The notes below the pieces were generated by a model, which saw only the letters and a program-made list of their open reading frames with translations, was not told where the DNA came from and did no database searches. This document shows positions 61,999 to 64,000 of a DNA stretch of 64,000 nucleotides, piece after piece. This DNA comes from Bacilli bacterium (GTDB lineage: Bacteria; Bacillota_I; Bacilli_A; RF39; UBA660), in assembly GCA_017473105.1 (NCBI GenBank), contig JAFUNE010000008.1:1-64000 (forward strand). Direction: 5' to 3'. The translations under genes were made by a program, and so were the position numbers. Positions within the stretch are counted from its first letter, which is position 1, and the number at the start of each line of letters is the position of its first letter.

Positions 61999-63180
61999 TT
62001 AATTATTAACAAACTTAATAATTTTATCTTTTTCTTTTAAAACACTTATAAAATAATCAACTTCATCATACGTATTATAAAAATACAAACTTATTCTTAC
62101 TGTATCATCATTATTATTAATCATTTTAGCACAATGTTTACCACTCCTAACACATATCTTCATGCTATTTAAATAAAGCCCTAAATCACCAGACATAACA
62201 CCATCCATATTAATAACTATTGTATTCCCAAAATAATCCTCATTATATATTTTAATATAACTAATTTCTTTTAATCTTTTAACAAAATACCTTCTTAAAT
62301 CTATAATATAATTTTCTATTTTCTTTATACCAATATTATTTAAATATTTAATTGCTTCACTAAATCCAATAACGTCTGCTATATTAATAGTTCCTGCTTC
62401 AAATCTATAAGGAATATCAAGTAATTCAAGCTTATTAGAATTAAAATCTTTATTCATTCCACCACCATATAACAATGGTTTCATTTTCTTAAGTAATTCA
62501 TATTTACCATATAAAATTCCAACGCCTGTAGGACCACACATCTTATGAGCTGAAAATGCAAGAAAATCGATATCAAGAAATTGAACATCAATATTCATAT
62601 GAGGAACACTTTGAGCACCATCAATAACAACTAAAATATTTTTTTTATGAGCAAACTTAATTATGCTTTCAATATCTCTAACCTCACCATATACATTAGT
62701 AACATGAGCAATAGAAATAACTTTAGTTTTATTTGAGATATTATTTTTTATATCATTTAAACTTAACTTATCGGATTTAATAAACTTAATCTTTATATTT
62801 TTAAATTTTGATAATATTAACCAAGGTAAAATATTAGATGCATGCTCATTACTAGATAAAAGAACTTCATCATTATCATCTAAATAATTGTAAAAAAAAC
62901 CAAATACAATTTGATTTAAAGAATCAGTAGTATTTTTAGTAAAAATAATCTCATCTTTCATTTTAGAATTAATAAATTTGTGAACAACTTCTCTAGTATT
63001 ATCAATCTCATCATCTACTTTAAAACTAATATCATAGTCTCCCCTATGAGAATTAGAACAATATTTATAATAATATTCACATATTTTATTTACCACACAA
63101 TCGGGTTTAAATGTAGTAGCTGCATTATCAAAATAAATAATATTATTATCATTAAAAATATTAAAATCTTCTCTATTCAT
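61999..63180 (-). CDS. SufS-like cysteine desulfurase
   Basis: This PLP enzyme takes sulfur from cysteine. The 393-residue protein has DGAQSVPHMNIDV, the PLP lysine in FSAHKMCGPTGVGILYG, RFEAGTINIADVIG and the active cysteine in VRSGKHCAKM (SufS-type position). The other suf genes are not next to it, so the acceptor is unknown. A TATAAT ends nine bases before the ATG and GGTGA gives only a weak ribosome binding site. Confidence 0.9.
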   Translation of the reverse strand: MNREDFNIFNDNNIIYFDNAATTFKPDCVVNKICEYYYKYCSNSHRGDYDISFKVDDEIDNTREVVHKFINSKMKDEIIFTKNTTDSLNQIVFGFFYNYLDDNDEVLLSSNEHASNILPWLILSKFKNIKIKFIKSDKLSLNDIKNNISNKTKVISIAHVTNVYGEVRDIESIIKFAHKKNILVVIDGAQSVPHMNIDVQFLDIDFLAFSAHKMCGPTGVGILYGKYELLKKMKPLLYGGGMNKDFNSNKLELLDIPYRFEAGTINIADVIGFSEAIKYLNNIGIKKIENYIIDLRRYFVKRLKEISYIKIYNEDYFGNTIVINMDGVMSGDLGLYLNSMKICVRSGKHCAKMINNNDDTVRISLYFYNTYDEVDYFISVLKEKDKIIKFVNN

Positions 63181-63240
63181 ACATTCACCATTATATTTTA
63201 TACATACATTAACTAATTATTTATAATAAAAGTACAATTA

Positions 63241-63249
63241 TGTTATAAT
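63241..63249 (+). promoter_or_regulatory. Extended -10 promoter of the HIT gene
   Basis: TGTTATAAT lies 21 bp before ATG 63271, with no convincing -35. It matches the motif before ispH-fusion, mgtE and the CPBP gene. Confidence 0.6.
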
Positions 63250-63270
63250 TATATTAAAGGAGTTGAAAAA

Positions 63271-63636
63271 ATGGATTGTATATTTTGTAAAATTATAAAA
63301 GGAGATATTCCATCATATACTATATATGAAAATGATTATGTAAAATGCTTTTTAGATGTTAACCCTATCAGCAATGGACATACTTTAATAATACCTAAAA
63401 CTCATTTTAAAGATATTAATGATATAGATGAAAAATATCTACTTGAAATAAATAAAGCTGCAAAAATTGTAGTTAAATTATTAGATGAAAAATTATCTCC
63501 AAATGGATATAAATTACAACAAAATAATGGAAACCTACAAGAAGTAAAACATTATCATCTTCATGTAGTACCAAGTTACATAGCAAATCAAGAAAAAGAT
63601 AATGTATCTAATATATATGATAAAATAATAAAATAA
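63271..63636 (+). CDS. HIT-family nucleotide-binding protein
   Basis: The 121-residue protein has the histidine triad HYHLHVVP (about residues 104-111) and the N-terminal CIFCKIIKGDIPSY with zinc-like cysteines, as in HinT/Hit proteins that cleave nucleoside phosphoramidates. AAGGAG precedes the ATG. Confidence 0.93.
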   Translation: MDCIFCKIIKGDIPSYTIYENDYVKCFLDVNPISNGHTLIIPKTHFKDINDIDEKYLLEINKAAKIVVKLLDEKLSPNGYKLQQNNGNLQEVKHYHLHVVPSYIANQEKDNVSNIYDKIIK

Positions 63637-63691
63637 ATTGTTTAAAACTATTATTTATTGTATAATATGATTTAGAAAAAGGAAGTGTATT

Positions 63692-64000
63692 ATGGAAAAG
63701 AAAACATTATTTATATTATGTGGTTCAGTTATTGCATTTTTATTAATATTATTGTTTGGAGTACTATTATTATCAATATTTAATCCTAAATATTATACAT
63801 ACGAACAAGCTGAGCAATTAATAAAAGAAGCAACTGAAGAATACTATCAACTTAATCCAGCAGGATTACCAGTAGATGATGGTAAATACAATTTATCATA
63901 TGAAGCATTAGTTCAAGCAGAACTAATTAAACCACTAAATGAAGTATTAGAAGATGGAGACACATGTTCAGCATCAATAACAATTGTAAAACAAGAAAGT
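63692..64000 (+). CDS. Membrane-anchored protein, partial at window end
   Basis: The first 103 codons are open and run off the window. The protein begins MEKKTLFILC, with a hydrophobic anchor (about 5-30), and continues with a domain beginning YEQAEQLIKEATEEYYQLNP. The segment GLPVDDGKYNLSYEALVQAE, then a lone cysteine (GDTCSAS), recalls small pilin-like or surface proteins of this type of bacterium, but I cannot name the family. AGGAAGTG precedes the ATG. Downstream neighbours are unknown. Confidence 0.8.
   Translation, partial: MEKKTLFILCGSVIAFLLILLFGVLLLSIFNPKYYTYEQAEQLIKEATEEYYQLNPAGLPVDDGKYNLSYEALVQAELIKPLNEVLEDGDTCSASITIVKQES

Overview
The window is very AT-rich DNA from a low-GC Gram-positive bacterium of the Bacilli. 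It uses the standard bacterial code: several genes stop at TGA and conserved tryptophans are TGG. Most genes have a strong AGGAGG-type ribosome binding site, and the promoters are SigA-like (TTGACA-N17-TATAAT). Clear homologues of GerE, SpoIIIAH and GerM point to a spore-forming ancestry. Small size, dense packing and the protein repertoire suggest a gut-type, mostly uncultured Bacilli/Erysipelotrichia-like lineage; this placement is an inference, not a match.

Layout. 1-1274: a complete IS3-family element whose left end coincides with base 1. 1292-5452 (minus): competence operon comEA-comEC, followed by a YhcG-type PD-(D/E)xK nuclease and a GNAT acetyltransferase. 5559-10135 (minus): hemW and a heterodimeric ABC exporter. 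10222-14054 (minus): ABC-2 ATPase, permease and an M13 lipoprotein metallopeptidase. 14120-18774 (minus): four tandem sigma-70-family genes behind a consensus promoter. 18801-21111 (minus): a small membrane protein, tRNA-Arg, and a sporulation set (SpoIIIAH, GerE, GerM). 21110-26104: an Hpt-linker-receiver protein, a probably leaderless XRE regulator, gltX, and a C-terminally short Rel-like protein preceded by an unannotated leader peptide and attenuator-like hairpin. 26431-33457: tRNA-Ser, a cohesin-like membrane protein paired with a dockerin-bearing cysteine peptidase, and tex. 33469-37297 (minus): two tandem giant pilin-like proteins with LamG-like C termini. 37426-43785 (minus): tig and greA, then the conserved Bacilli tRNA-modification/murein operon yrzL-ruvX-yrzB-mltG-trmR-yrrN-yrrO. 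43898-46396 (plus): an IspH/polyprenyl-synthase fusion and two small unknown proteins. 46411-50731: lipid kinase, uppS, an unknown helical protein and mgtE. 50729-64000: a coiled-coil/DUF1292 pair, a VanY-type carboxypeptidase, a cadherin-like membrane protein, pyrimidine phosphorylase, a CPBP protease, a membrane-bound XRE regulator, a TMEM43-like protein, a hydrolase, two unknown proteins, a short SSB, a SufS-like cysteine desulfurase, a HIT protein, and a secreted/membrane protein cut by the window end.

Themes. The isoprenoid genes (IspH-prenyl synthase fusion, UppS) supply lipid carrier to the envelope genes (MltG, VanY-type peptidase). The surface genes (cohesin/dockerin peptidase, LamG pilins, cadherin-like domains, M13 lipoprotein) suggest an elaborated cell surface. 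The sigma array, the Rel-like protein with its leader, and the sporulation genes point to stress and developmental control. The strongest leads for new biology are the IspH-prenyl synthase fusion, the cohesin/dockerin peptidase pair, the leader peptide plus attenuator before a probably hydrolase-only Rel, the sigma array with altered -10-recognition residues, and the giant LamG pilins.
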